DNA of 34,342 bases from JBLFWJ01 sp047611425 (GTDB lineage: Bacteria; Bacteroidota; Bacteroidia; UBA10329). A program made the translations under genes and the position numbers. Under the pieces are notes generated by a model that had not been told where the DNA came from, searched no databases, and was given only the letters and a program-made list of their open reading frames with translations. The number at the start of each line of letters is the position of its first letter. Position 1 is the stretch's first letter. Location: contig JBLFWJ010000010.1 of the NCBI GenBank assembly GCA_047611425.1, forward strand, positions 1-34,342. The letters are read 5' to 3'. Positions 15,515-24,643 of the stretch are shown here, one piece after another.

Positions 15515-16027
15515 TTAGCTGCTGGTCAAGTCCATCCACATCAATGCTTCGTCACAGTACTCTCCGTTAACCTTTACGGATCTAGGTTCGATTGCATATT
15601 CAACAAATCCCAATCTGTTGTACAATCCACGTGCGGTGCTGTTTTGAGCACTAACTCCAATCGAGATTAGTTCTATTCCTTCGATTTGCTTCGCGAATTC
15701 AATGGTTTGTTCCATCAATTCTCGGCCGATTCCTTTACCTCGGTGTTCCTTCAAAACAAACACAGACCAAATCATGGATTTGTGTTGAACCTTAATTGGT
15801 TTGTGCCTGAATAGACCAGCGATTCCCACCAATACATCACCAGAAAAAGCCCCAAGAATGAAGCAGTCTTCTTGATCGGTGTTTCCATTGAAAACATCTT
15901 TTCTAGTTGGCTCTTCATCTTCATTTGAACGAGCGAAAGAAGTCGGTTCAGCATCCAAAGCCGTTGAACGGATGCGATTCCATAGATCGAAATCCGTGCT
16001 GGTGAGTTTACGGTAAACGATACTCAT
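15515..16027 (-). CDS. GNAT family N-acetyltransferase
   Basis: This 170-residue single-domain acetyltransferase uses acetyl-CoA. The central strand and pyrophosphate loop read MIWSVFVLKEHRGKGIGRELMEQ, with R-G-K-G-I-G as motif A. ISIGVSAQNSTARGLYNRLGFVEY gives the motif B region, where Asn and Tyr commonly contact CoA. The acceptor substrate cannot be deduced. It starts 1 nt after the stop of the DUF255 lipoprotein gene, so the two form one transcription unit and are probably translationally coupled. Confidence 0.88.
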   Translation of the reverse strand: MSIVYRKLTSTDFDLWNRIRSTALDAEPTSFARSNEDEEPTRKDVFNGNTDQEDCFILGAFSGDVLVGIAGLFRHKPIKVQHKSMIWSVFVLKEHRGKGIGRELMEQTIEFAKQIEGIELISIGVSAQNSTARGLYNRLGFVEYAIEPRSVKVNGEYCDEALMWMDLTSS

Positions 16028-16028
16028 C

Positions 16029-18140
16029 TCACTTCATCTGACCCAACGCTTCACTCACTTCACCAACTGGAAGTTGACATGCCTTGTTTACACAAACGTA
16101 AATTCTAGTATCGCCTTCAACATGCTTGTTCTCCAACAAAGGCAGCATACTTTCCTTTTTCGATCCTAAAAGGATTTTATTTGGAATGTAATTCTGCTCC
16201 ATTTCGGCACGCATATTTTCACAATCCTTTCCAACAATAGCCACTTCGTAGAAAGGCTTTACATGATTCAACATCAGGTCTGCCCAGTTTGAATACCAGC
16301 TTCCGTAGTCGGCAAAACTTGGCTTGACGTTGTTCAACATTTGGGTTGACATGTCGACATAATTCTGGCGATCTAGCATGTGTCCAACAAGAAACAAGGC
16401 CTTCGCCATGGATGAATTTGTTGCCGGAATCACATTATCAGTCACCTCCATTTTTCGTGCAATCAAAGCCGGGTCTTCACTTGAATTGAAGAAGAACATT
16501 CCACTTTCGGAATCTCGAAAATGATCAATAGCGTACTCGCATAATTTGCCCGCTTCTTCTAGGTATTCTTGATTGAATGTAGCTTGATAAAGAGCAACCA
16601 ATGCTTCAATCGTAAAGCAATAATCCTCCAAAAAGCCATTGATGGTAGAACGACCTTCCTTGTGATTGTGCCACAAACCACCATCATCTTTTCGCTGAGT
16701 CTCCAATATGAACTTGGCGTTTTTCTCAGCAGCCTTCAGATAGTCTTTGTCACCAAAAACTCGATACGCATCTACGTAGCCTTTCATCATTATGGCATTC
16801 CACGAAGTGAGTTGCTTATCGTCTAGTCCTGGTCGGATTCGTTTCTCGCGTTCATCGTAAAGTTTACCACGAACCTCAATCACTTTCTTCTTGAAATCAT
16901 CTACCGACATATCAAGATCCTTGGCCACTTTTTCATCGTCCTCCTCCCGAAGAAGTATGTAATTCCCGTGTTCCCATAAACCCTTATTGTTGATGTTGAA
17001 GTACTTCTTCACCAACTTAAAATCATCGCCCAAAAGCGTTTCGAGCTCTTCCTTTTTCCATACGTAATACTTGCCTTCTTCTCCATCGCTGTCTGCGTCC
17101 AATGCAGAATAAAATGCGCCTTTATCTGTCGTCATTTCCAGAGCAATCCAGTCAAGGGTTTGCTCTACCGTTTCCTTATAAAGCACGTTTCCTGTTTTCT
17201 GATATGCTTCTGAATACAAACTGACCAACTGACCATTGTCGTACATCATCTTTTCAAAGTGCGGTACTTTCCACATTCTATCTGTTGAATAACGGGCAAA
17301 ACCGCCACCTACTTGGTCGTAGATTCCGCCTCTCGCCATCTTGATTAATGTGGTGTTCACGTAATCCATCACATCTTCATTTTCAGTTTGATGAGCATAT
17401 CTCATCAAGTATTGAAAATTGTTTGGAATTGGAAATTTTGGAGCTCGGTCTGGGCCACCATCAACACGATCAACCAGTGTAGACCACTTTTTCCAAAATG
17501 CATCAAGATCGGCCATTTCGAACTTAGCCTCGTTCGGATTGGCAACAATTAATTCGCTTTGCTGAACTCCGTTTGTCAAATTCGTAGCATACTCAAACGC
17601 CTGCTCCCTTTGATCAACCCAAATTGTCTTGACCTTGTCCATCACTTCCATCCACTGATCTTTTTGGAAATATGTTCCACCAAACAATGGTCTTCCGTCA
17701 GGCAGTGCAAAGCAGTTCAATGGCCAGCCTCCTCGGCCAGTCATCAATTGAACCGCATTCATGTACACCTGATCAACATCTGGCCGTTCTTCCCGATCCA
17801 CTTTAATGCAAATGAAATTTTCGTTCATATAAGCCGCCACAGTTGAATCTTCAAAGCTTTCATGCTCCATAACGTGGCACCAGTGACATGCTGAATAGCC
17901 GATACTTATCAGGATTAATTTGTCTTCGTCTTTCGCTTTCTTCAACGTTTCATCGTTCCATGCATACCAATCGACTGGATTATGTGCGTGCTGAAGTAGA
18001 TAAGGGCTGGTTTCGTTGATAAGGTCGTTGGTGTATTCGTGTTCCATTTCTTTGGATTGTTTCTGACCGCAAGCCGTGTACATGGCCAAAACAGTTAGGA
18101 GGATGATTGGCGCGAAAATTCTTGAACGTGAAGTGAACAT
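16029..18140 (-). CDS. YyaL/DUF255 thioredoxin-domain lipoprotein
   Basis: The 703-residue protein is a member of the YyaL/SPATA20 family. An N-terminal thioredoxin-like domain (NETSPYLLQHAHNPVDWYAW, then SACHWCHVME with Cys85 and Cys88) is followed by an alpha/alpha-barrel similar to glycosidases or epimerases. It includes GGIYDQVGGGFARYSTD and a WHNHKEGRSTINGFLEDY stretch. Unlike the cytosolic members, this one begins with a hydrophobic signal and YTACGQ, placing a likely lipidated cysteine at 24. It would therefore act outside the cytoplasm. The reaction is not known. The ATG at 18140 is used rather than a TTG one codon earlier. A perfect TAATTTTG promoter element lies 24 nt upstream. Confidence 0.9.
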   Translation of the reverse strand: MFTSRSRIFAPIILLTVLAMYTACGQKQSKEMEHEYTNDLINETSPYLLQHAHNPVDWYAWNDETLKKAKDEDKLILISIGYSACHWCHVMEHESFEDSTVAAYMNENFICIKVDREERPDVDQVYMNAVQLMTGRGGWPLNCFALPDGRPLFGGTYFQKDQWMEVMDKVKTIWVDQREQAFEYATNLTNGVQQSELIVANPNEAKFEMADLDAFWKKWSTLVDRVDGGPDRAPKFPIPNNFQYLMRYAHQTENEDVMDYVNTTLIKMARGGIYDQVGGGFARYSTDRMWKVPHFEKMMYDNGQLVSLYSEAYQKTGNVLYKETVEQTLDWIALEMTTDKGAFYSALDADSDGEEGKYYVWKKEELETLLGDDFKLVKKYFNINNKGLWEHGNYILLREEDDEKVAKDLDMSVDDFKKKVIEVRGKLYDEREKRIRPGLDDKQLTSWNAIMMKGYVDAYRVFGDKDYLKAAEKNAKFILETQRKDDGGLWHNHKEGRSTINGFLEDYCFTIEALVALYQATFNQEYLEEAGKLCEYAIDHFRDSESGMFFFNSSEDPALIARKMEVTDNVIPATNSSMAKALFLVGHMLDRQNYVDMSTQMLNNVKPSFADYGSWYSNWADLMLNHVKPFYEVAIVGKDCENMRAEMEQNYIPNKILLGSKKESMLPLLENKHVEGDTRIYVCVNKACQLPVGEVSEALGQMK

Positions 18141-18164
18141 CAAATCAGTTTATAATAAGGGCTG

Positions 18165-18172
18165 CAAAATTA
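18165..18172 (-). promoter_or_regulatory. -7 promoter element TAATTTTG
   Basis: On the minus strand TAATTTTG matches TAnnTTTG exactly, 24 nt before the DUF255 ATG. A TTTC lies about 20 nt further upstream, where the TTTG-like -33 element would be expected. Confidence 0.5.
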
Positions 18173-18213
18173 GGATTGTGATCTGGTTGAAACCGATGAT
18201 TGACAATGCCGCT

Positions 18214-18221
18214 TACTTTTG
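18214..18221 (+). promoter_or_regulatory. -7 promoter element TACTTTTG
   Basis: An exact TAnnTTTG match lying inside the longest open frame of the DUF4271 gene, 20 nt before an in-frame GTG at 18242. Transcription starting here would exclude the upstream TTG (18200) and ATG (18206), so it decides the start. Confidence 0.5.
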
Positions 18222-18241
18222 CACTTTCAATATGTTTACTT

Positions 18242-18901
18242 GTGATTTCTGAAACGCTTAACATTCCAAACACCGATGTAATTTTCGGTTTATTGCTGTT
18301 TAGCGCAGTTGGCTACGCTTTCATCTATAAGGTTTATAGAAAGAACTTTGTTCAAATTTTAAGCAGTATTAATGATTCGAATTTGGCCAATCAGCTCTTC
18401 CGTGAAAATGGTCGGCTAACCAATTGGACCATGGCCTTGCTGGTGTTCTTTTCCACCATTATTTTGGGCGTTTTTGTTTCTTGGGCTGCGTTTAATCTTA
18501 ATCACCTTTCATCCTATTCAATCAGCAACGTATTATTTGGGATTTTAGGTGTTGCTCTTTTTGTCATTTTAAGGTTCACCATTTTCCAACTCATCGGAAC
18601 AATTTCTCAAAGGCAGCAATTATTCGAACATACCGTGCATCATTTCTGGACCATTATATCGTTTTTGGGTCCTATTTTGCTTTTGATTACCGCGTTTTCT
18701 GTTTTTGGTCCAACGGGATTGCAGGTAGTATTCTCATGGATCGGATTAGTGGCCATTCTCTTAGCCTACCTGATATTCGTTTTCAAAGGCACGGCCATTT
18801 GTCTCCCTGAAAAAGGCATTGGCCCATTAAATCTGATCTATTACTTTTGCGCGCTCGAAATTATGCCCGTTTTGCTGGCATATAGAACCATACTGAGCTG
18901 A
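18242..18901 (+). CDS. DUF4271 integral membrane protein
   Basis: This multi-spanning membrane protein (219 residues from the GTG) matches DUF4271, a Bacteroidota family commonly found directly before hemD. Recognisable points are the FRENGRL segment after the first helix, about six further hydrophobic helices, the KGTAICLPEKGIGPLNLIYYF stretch and the C-terminal YYFCALEIMPVLL motif. Its function is unknown. The GTG start is inferred from the TACTTTTG promoter element. With the ATG at 18206 the protein would gain 12 hydrophobic residues. hemD starts 26 nt downstream, consistent with one operon. Confidence 0.85.
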   Translation: MISETLNIPNTDVIFGLLLFSAVGYAFIYKVYRKNFVQILSSINDSNLANQLFRENGRLTNWTMALLVFFSTIILGVFVSWAAFNLNHLSSYSISNVLFGILGVALFVILRFTIFQLIGTISQRQQLFEHTVHHFWTIISFLGPILLLITAFSVFGPTGLQVVFSWIGLVAILLAYLIFVFKGTAICLPEKGIGPLNLIYYFCALEIMPVLLAYRTILS

Positions 18902-18927
18902 GCACTTCAACTATTAAGCAAGAGACA

Positions 18928-19680
18928 ATGGGCAAAGTAAAATCCATTCTGGTTTCACAACCGAAGCCAGAAAGTGATAAATCACCTTACTTCGAGCTGG
19001 CGGAAAAACACAATGTAAAAATTGATTTCCGGCCATTCATTCATCTTGAAGGTATAGAGGCGCTGGAATTCCGAACACAAAAAATTAACCTAGCAGAGCA
19101 TACTGCGGTCATTTTGACAAGTAGAAATGCGGCAGATCATTTTTTCAGAATTTGTGAAGAAATGAGAGTAACGGTTCCAGATAGTTTGAAGTATTTCTGT
19201 GTGTCTGAAGCTATCGCCTATTACCTTCAGAAGTACGTGGTATACCGAAAGCGGAAAATCTTTCATGGTAAGCAGACCTTTGGAGAGTTAATGACCTTAT
19301 TGAAGAAGCACAAACAGGAGAAATTCCTTCTTCCATGTTCTGACCTCTATAAAGAGTCGACAATCGAGACTTTGAATAAGAGCGGATTGGATTATTCAAA
19401 AGCTATTCTTTACAGAACAGTTTGTTCCGACCTTAGCGATTTGGATGATGTAGTTTATGACATCCTTGTTTTCTACAGCCCGTCAGGAATTACTTCATTG
19501 TTTCAAAACTTTCCTGAATTCGAACAGAACGATACCCGAATTGCTGCCTTTGGCCCTACCACAACTAAAGCAGTTGAAGACAAAGGACTAAAGTTGAATA
19601 TTGGTGCTCCAGTTCCTAAAGCACCAAGTATGACAATGGCCCTAGATCAGTACATTCAAGAGGCCAATAAGAAAAGATAA
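18928..19680 (+). CDS. hemD: Uroporphyrinogen-III synthase
   Basis: The enzyme closes hydroxymethylbilane with inversion of ring D to give uroporphyrinogen III, the branch point to heme and siroheme. The 250-residue protein has the poorly conserved but recognisable two-lobe HemD layout. It shows an N-terminal ILVSQPKPES...YFELAE, the first-lobe AVILTSRNAADHF, second-lobe LVFYSPSGITSLFQNF, and IAAFGPTTTKAVEDKGL near the end. No other heme genes are present; the DUF4271-hemD pairing is a lineage habit. A strong terminator follows its stop by 22 nt. Confidence 0.9.
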   Translation: MGKVKSILVSQPKPESDKSPYFELAEKHNVKIDFRPFIHLEGIEALEFRTQKINLAEHTAVILTSRNAADHFFRICEEMRVTVPDSLKYFCVSEAIAYYLQKYVVYRKRKIFHGKQTFGELMTLLKKHKQEKFLLPCSDLYKESTIETLNKSGLDYSKAILYRTVCSDLSDLDDVVYDILVFYSPSGITSLFQNFPEFEQNDTRIAAFGPTTTKAVEDKGLKLNIGAPVPKAPSMTMALDQYIQEANKKR

Positions 19681-19702
19681 ACTCTGTTAAAAGAGCTTAA
19701 TC

Positions 19703-19736
19703 AAAAGGGTGTTCTTAATATGAGAACACCCTTTTT
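19703..19736 (+). terminator. Rho-independent terminator after hemD
   Basis: AAAAGGGTGTTCT pairs with AGAACACCCTTTT across a 7-nt loop, a perfect 13-bp stem merging into a T-run. It ends the DUF4271-hemD unit. rnpA must therefore have its own promoter in the 30 nt that follow, or depend on readthrough. Confidence 0.88.
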
Positions 19737-19765
19737 AGTTACTTTGAAGTTCATAGCCACCACAA

Positions 19766-20152
19766 TTGTACACTGATCGAAAATTCCGGAAGTCAGAACG
19801 ACTTCATCTGAAAAACGACATTGATAGTCTTTTTAGAAAAGGCGCTGTAGCCAAGAAATACCCGCTGATTGCCAAATATAATGTGGTTGATGATAGCGAG
19901 AGTCTAATCAGACTTCTGGTTAGTGTTCCTAAGAAAAGAGTTCGGAAAGCATCCGACCGAAATCGGCTGAAACGCAGCATTAAAGAATCGTATCGGTTAT
20001 TGAAACCAGGTTTCTCTGGGTTGGAACTGCCGAACAACAAAGGACTGCACGTGGCGTTAATTCTAACGGCAGACTCGAGCACCGAAAATCAGAAGATCAA
20101 GGAATCGGTAAGCACGGTTTTTAACGACATATTTGAAAAGATTAAGAAATGA
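19766..20152 (+). CDS. rnpA: Ribonuclease P protein component
   Basis: This small basic protein assists the RNase P RNA in trimming tRNA 5' leaders. The 128-residue sequence has the family FRKSERL start (residues 7-13) and the RNR box SDRNRLKRSIKESYR at 63-77, with Arg65, Arg67 and Arg70. A TTG at 19766 is the likely start: an in-frame stop lies 21 nt upstream and no ATG exists before the conserved region. It is not next to rpmH or yidD as in many bacteria. Its stop overlaps the start of the S41 protease (ATGA), so the two are coupled. Confidence 0.93.
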   Translation: MYTDRKFRKSERLHLKNDIDSLFRKGAVAKKYPLIAKYNVVDDSESLIRLLVSVPKKRVRKASDRNRLKRSIKESYRLLKPGFSGLELPNNKGLHVALILTADSSTENQKIKESVSTVFNDIFEKIKK

Positions 20153-21822
20153 AGATGATGAAGCGATTAACCAATAAAGTAAAAGGGATCATCATGGTAG
20201 CAGTACTTGCCGTGGTTGGTCTTACTTCTTCCGCGTATGTCGATTCGTACTTCGAGATCACCAAAAACCTTGACATCTTTTACAGTCTGTTCAAAGAATT
20301 GAACTTGTATTACGTGGATGAAACGGAGCCTGGAGACCTTATGAAAAAGGGAATTGAAGGTATGTTGACCTCCTTGGACCCTTACACGAATTACATTCCA
20401 GAATCTGCCATAGAGGATTATCGATTTATGACCACAGGTCAGTACGGTGGTGTAGGTGCCTTAATTCGAAAAAAGGGTGACCGAATTGTAATTGCCGAGC
20501 CATACAAAGGTTCCCCAACCCTCAAGGCAGGTTTGCTTGCTGGAGATGTAATCCTAGAAATTGACGGCAAAAGCACAGAAGGGAAATCGACTTCAGACGT
20601 GAGCAAAGTTTTGAAGGGGCAGCCAGGTACGCCAGTAAAATTATTGGTTAAGCGCCACGGTCAGGAAAAAACTATTGAGAAGGAAGTTGAACGAGAGGAG
20701 ATCCAAATTGAAAGTGTTCCCTTTAAAGGAATGCTTGACGAACAGATTGGGTACATTAACCTATCAAGCTTTACCCGAAACTGCTCGGGTGACGTGAAAG
20801 AGGCCTTCACCGGTCTTAAAAAAGAAGGAATGACCAAGTTGATTTTTGATCTTCGGGGTAATCCGGGCGGTCTTTTGAATGAAGCTGTAAAGATTTGCAA
20901 CCTGTTTGTAGACAAGGGTGAACTCATCGTTAGTACCAAAGGAAAAGTGAGCGAGTGGTCTAAGAATTACATCGCCCAAGTAGATCCAATTGATGGTGAA
21001 ATTCCAATCGTTGTTTTGGTGAACCGTGGGTCTGCATCCGCCTCAGAGATCGTTTCAGGTACGCTTCAAGACTTGGACAGAGGTGTTGTTTTAGGCGAGA
21101 AAACCTTTGGCAAAGGATTGGTTCAAACTACGCGGCCACTGAGCTACAACTCACAACTAAAAGTTACCACGGCCAAATACTACATCCCAAGTGGACGATG
21201 TATTCAAGCGTTGGACTACTCAAACAGAAACGAAGATGGAAGTGTTGGACACATCGCAGATTCTTTAAAATCTGAATTCAAAACCAAGGCAGGTCGAATA
21301 GTATTTGATGGTGGAGGTGTTGACCCCGATGTCGAGTCAGAGACTCAAATATTAGGTGATGTAAGCATCGCATTGATGCAGAAAATGCTGGTTTTCGATT
21401 TTGCAACGGAGTATTTCTTCTCAAAGGATAGTGTAAAAGACCCGTCTACATTTCAAGTGACAGATGAGCTTTACACTGAATTCAAAACCTTCCTAGCAGA
21501 CAAGGAGCTGGATTATACCACAAATAGTGAAATTCTTATGGAGGAACTGAAACGAACTGCGGAGGAAGAAAAGGCATACGAAGCGATTGAAGCGGAATAC
21601 ACGGCTCTAGAAACCAAGGTTTTACACAATAAAACCGAGGATCTTGAAACGTATAAGCCAGAGATTAAGGAGATGTTGAGAAGTGAAATCGTAAGTCGAT
21701 ACCACTTTCAAGAAGGCCGAATCGCAGCCATGCTCCAAGATGATCCAGCGGTGATTCAGGCCAAGGGTTTGCTTAATGACCTGCCTACTTATGAAGCCAT
21801 TTTTACGGTATCAGAGGATTAA
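20149..21822 (+). CDS. S41 C-terminal processing peptidase
   Basis: This 557-residue CtpA/Prc-like serine protease is exported or membrane-anchored by an N-terminal hydrophobic segment (about residues 12-29). A PDZ domain spans about 95-180 with YGGVGALI and the AGDVILEIDG loop. The S41 core has FDLRGNPGGLLNEAV, the catalytic serine Ser297 in NRGSASASEI and Lys322 in TFGKG (Ser-Lys dyad). The final 130 residues form an alpha-helical region rich in Glu and Lys. Such enzymes trim or degrade envelope proteins from the C-terminus. The gene overlaps rnpA by 4 nt. The exact start among three ATGs in the first four codons is uncertain. Confidence 0.94.
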   Translation: MKMMKRLTNKVKGIIMVAVLAVVGLTSSAYVDSYFEITKNLDIFYSLFKELNLYYVDETEPGDLMKKGIEGMLTSLDPYTNYIPESAIEDYRFMTTGQYGGVGALIRKKGDRIVIAEPYKGSPTLKAGLLAGDVILEIDGKSTEGKSTSDVSKVLKGQPGTPVKLLVKRHGQEKTIEKEVEREEIQIESVPFKGMLDEQIGYINLSSFTRNCSGDVKEAFTGLKKEGMTKLIFDLRGNPGGLLNEAVKICNLFVDKGELIVSTKGKVSEWSKNYIAQVDPIDGEIPIVVLVNRGSASASEIVSGTLQDLDRGVVLGEKTFGKGLVQTTRPLSYNSQLKVTTAKYYIPSGRCIQALDYSNRNEDGSVGHIADSLKSEFKTKAGRIVFDGGGVDPDVESETQILGDVSIALMQKMLVFDFATEYFFSKDSVKDPSTFQVTDELYTEFKTFLADKELDYTTNSEILMEELKRTAEEEKAYEAIEAEYTALETKVLHNKTEDLETYKPEIKEMLRSEIVSRYHFQEGRIAAMLQDDPAVIQAKGLLNDLPTYEAIFTVSED

Positions 21823-21843
21823 CAGGGAGCGAATATCTAGCAC

Positions 21844-21851
21844 TATCTTCG
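21844..21851 (+). promoter_or_regulatory. Candidate -7 promoter element (TATCTTCG)
   Basis: Same octamer as upstream of the aminotransferase at 10496. It ends 4 nt before the ATG of the first Wzy-like gene, implying a very short leader. Confidence 0.45.
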
Positions 21852-21855
21852 CGGC

Positions 21856-23091
21856 ATGACGAAAGACCGTTGGTCGAACGTGCTGTTTGCTGGAGTCCTG
21901 TTTCTATTGATTGGAACCCCATTTTACAAAGTTGGTTTCCCTCTTTGGATTGGTGTAGTTCTTTCTGCGATCGGGGCCATAGGGTTGACATTTAAAGGTG
22001 AGATATCCAAGAAAATAGTCCCATTCGTTTACCTCGTCACAGCGTTTTTTGTGATGGAGTTGATTTGGATTTTATTTGTGCCCGATCAACAGAACGCATT
22101 CAAAAACATTCTTCTTAAAACCTCATTACTTGTCATTCCGTGGAGTTTATTGGCTGTGAATCATGGATTCAGCAGGAAACAGTTTCACGCGTTATTCGGT
22201 GCTTTTTTGGCTTCTTCTGTATTATCCGGAGCCGTTCATTTGACCTTAGCCATCCAGCAAACAATCGAAAACCAACGGCTGATGATTTTCTACCAGGATC
22301 TCTCTCAATGGGTGCACCCTGGGTATTATGGAATCCTAATTGCATTGGCAATCATTGTCGGAATCACGGTTAAATTCGATGGAAATGCATCCGTACGATT
22401 CCTATCGAAATGGATCAAACCAATCGGAGTTCTGTTTTTGATCGCTATACTCTTTCTCCTTTCTGCAAGAATGCAACTGATCGCCATGATTGTCATTTTT
22501 CTTTTTTCTGGAACCTCATTATTGATCAGAAAAATGGGAAAGCGGAAAGCCACACTTTACACCATTTTATTGCTACTGATAGCCGGATCTAGCACTGCTC
22601 TTTTATTCAAACACAATAATAGGATCAATCGCCTGTATTCCGAAGTGCAGGATTTAACCATGAAGCCTGGAGATTATTTGAACAGCGTGGAAACTCGATT
22701 AGTGATATGGCAGCTTGGAATAGAAACGGCAATGGAACGGCCGTTTACCGGGCATGGTACGGCTAGCACGAAAACACTGGTAGTTAAAAAGGCATCTACA
22801 ATCGGACACTTACAAATTGTACAGAAAAACATGGGTGTTCATAATGAATTTCTGGATGCATGGATTACCAAGGGCCTAGTAGGTTTGTTACTTCTGATTG
22901 TAACCCTAGGCCAACCTCTTGTTCAAGCCATTAGGAATCAAAACCACTTTCTCTTGTCGGTACTAATTCTTTTCGGGCTAACGTTTTTGACAGAATCTGC
23001 ATTGGAGCGGGAAATGGGTGTAATCCTTTTTGCCACTTTCGTACCCTTAACCATGTTGTATCATCAAAGCAAGGAGAATGTTGGGGGTTGA
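21856..23091 (+). CDS. O-antigen ligase/polymerase family membrane protein (first copy)
   Basis: The 411-residue protein has about ten hydrophobic helices and the Wzy_C/WaaL pattern. A hydrophilic periplasmic loop begins near residue 280 (ETRLVIWQLGIETAMERPF), with TGHGTAS near 298 and GVHNEFLDAWITKGLVGLLLL near 328. The HNE histidine is the family's conserved loop residue. Members join sugar units to each other or to lipid A-core in the periplasm. Ligase and polymerase cannot be told apart from sequence. It overlaps the second copy by 14 nt, so both are made together. Confidence 0.87.
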   Translation: MTKDRWSNVLFAGVLFLLIGTPFYKVGFPLWIGVVLSAIGAIGLTFKGEISKKIVPFVYLVTAFFVMELIWILFVPDQQNAFKNILLKTSLLVIPWSLLAVNHGFSRKQFHALFGAFLASSVLSGAVHLTLAIQQTIENQRLMIFYQDLSQWVHPGYYGILIALAIIVGITVKFDGNASVRFLSKWIKPIGVLFLIAILFLLSARMQLIAMIVIFLFSGTSLLIRKMGKRKATLYTILLLLIAGSSTALLFKHNNRINRLYSEVQDLTMKPGDYLNSVETRLVIWQLGIETAMERPFTGHGTASTKTLVVKKASTIGHLQIVQKNMGVHNEFLDAWITKGLVGLLLLIVTLGQPLVQAIRNQNHFLLSVLILFGLTFLTESALEREMGVILFATFVPLTMLYHQSKENVGG

Positions 23092-24643
23092 GGTTCACAG
23101 ATGGTTGGTGTTTTTAGGACTGTTGACCATAGCGGTCGGCATTCCCATTTCACATCCAATAATGAGTATTGGCCAATTTATACTGGCCACAAACTGGCTA
23201 CTTGAAGGTCAATTCAAAAAGCGATTATCCAACCTCTTTAATAACAAGTTGGCTTTGATTCTTATCTCAGCTTTCCTTCTTCATGTACTTGGAATGGCTT
23301 GGACAGATGAGACAGCATTCGGCCTAAGAGATCTTCGGGTCAAACTCCCATTACTGTTGTTGCCATTCTTGGTTTTTTCCTCCACCCGGATTAATTCTAA
23401 GCAGTTTAAATGGCTGTTGATCATGTTCGTAATGACCGTGACGGTAGCATCGTTGGCCAGCTTTGCTCGCTATTTGGGACTTACCGGGGAAGAAATCCTT
23501 GATAGGAGAAAAATGACTTTCATTCCTCACATTCGGTTTGCCTTGACCGTGGTGGTAGCCATGGCCATTGTTGGGTACTACTTGGTTAAGAACCGAAACC
23601 AAACTTCGTTGGTGTTGAAAGTCATTCTGTTCATCACCGTAGGATGGCTCTTTTATTTTCAGGTGCTTCTCGAATCAGCCAGTGGATATGCGGCTTTGGC
23701 AGTTTTGCTGGTCTATTTAGTTATCCGTGGAATTGTAAAAAGCAGAAGTTTCAAATTCAAAATCGGGCTTACGCTCTTGGCTGTCATTGGTGCAGTCTCC
23801 ACTTCGTTCTACCTAAAATCTATTGTTGACCACCATTATTACGAGATCCCATTTGATAAAAATGATCTTGAAATCTATGCCCCATCTGGTCGGGTTTTCG
23901 GCCACGAAACTGCCACTCCTTATTGCGAGAATGGGCATCGAGTTTACAACTATGTTCAGATGGAGGAACTTGAACCTGCCTGGAACAAAGCAAGTGGCAT
24001 TGATTTTAACGGCAACGATGCGAGAGGTCAGCTCTTGTGGACAACCCTTTTAAGGTACATGACTTCGAAAGGGCTCCACAAGGATTCTGCCGATTTTCAA
24101 AAAATGACCGAATACGATATTCACCTTGTTGAACAGGGTGTGTCCAACGAAACCTTCAATAAAATGTGGGGCGTAGCCAACCGTTTCAACGGCTTTTTAT
24201 GGGAGATTGACAAGTACACATTTACCGGAGACCCAAGTAGTTCTTCGTTGATTCAACGCTGGATGTACCTTGAAATTGGTATCGACATTTTCAAGATACA
24301 CTGGCTTGCGGGAGTCGGAACAGGTGACACCCAATTAGCATTTAATGCAGAATATGAGATTAGAGAAACCATGCTGCCAAAGGGTAATTGGGCTCGAACT
24401 CATAATCAGTTTATCACCATGTTTCTGACATTTGGAATACTGGGCGGCTGTTGGTTCTTATATACATTAGCCTATCCAGTATTTACATTTAGAACAGGAC
24501 TCCTTTACTCCATGTTTTTACTGATTCTTCTGGTGTCGATGCTTGCAGATGACACCTTAGAAACCCAGGCAGGCGTTACGCTATTCGCGTATTTCAATGT
24601 GCTTTTTCTAATGAGGAAGACTCCTATTTTAAAAGACGCTTAA
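23078..24643 (+). CDS. O-antigen ligase/polymerase family membrane protein (second copy)
   Basis: The 521-residue protein has the same class features as its upstream neighbour: about ten helices, GVGTGDTQ near residue 411, and WARTHNQFITMFLTFGILGG near 438-457 with the conserved loop histidine. It differs by a much larger hydrophilic loop, about residues 250-400, between membrane segments. This loop has aromatic and acidic residues and one cysteine (PYCENGHRVYNYVQ), so the two are not simple duplicates. They could be a polymerase and a ligase for one glycan, which is inference. The last 20 nt overlap tail-to-tail with the convergent glycosyltransferase gene. Confidence 0.87.
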   Translation: MLGVEVHRWLVFLGLLTIAVGIPISHPIMSIGQFILATNWLLEGQFKKRLSNLFNNKLALILISAFLLHVLGMAWTDETAFGLRDLRVKLPLLLLPFLVFSSTRINSKQFKWLLIMFVMTVTVASLASFARYLGLTGEEILDRRKMTFIPHIRFALTVVVAMAIVGYYLVKNRNQTSLVLKVILFITVGWLFYFQVLLESASGYAALAVLLVYLVIRGIVKSRSFKFKIGLTLLAVIGAVSTSFYLKSIVDHHYYEIPFDKNDLEIYAPSGRVFGHETATPYCENGHRVYNYVQMEELEPAWNKASGIDFNGNDARGQLLWTTLLRYMTSKGLHKDSADFQKMTEYDIHLVEQGVSNETFNKMWGVANRFNGFLWEIDKYTFTGDPSSSSLIQRWMYLEIGIDIFKIHWLAGVGTGDTQLAFNAEYEIRETMLPKGNWARTHNQFITMFLTFGILGGCWFLYTLAYPVFTFRTGLLYSMFLLILLVSMLADDTLETQAGVTLFAYFNVLFLMRKTPILKDA

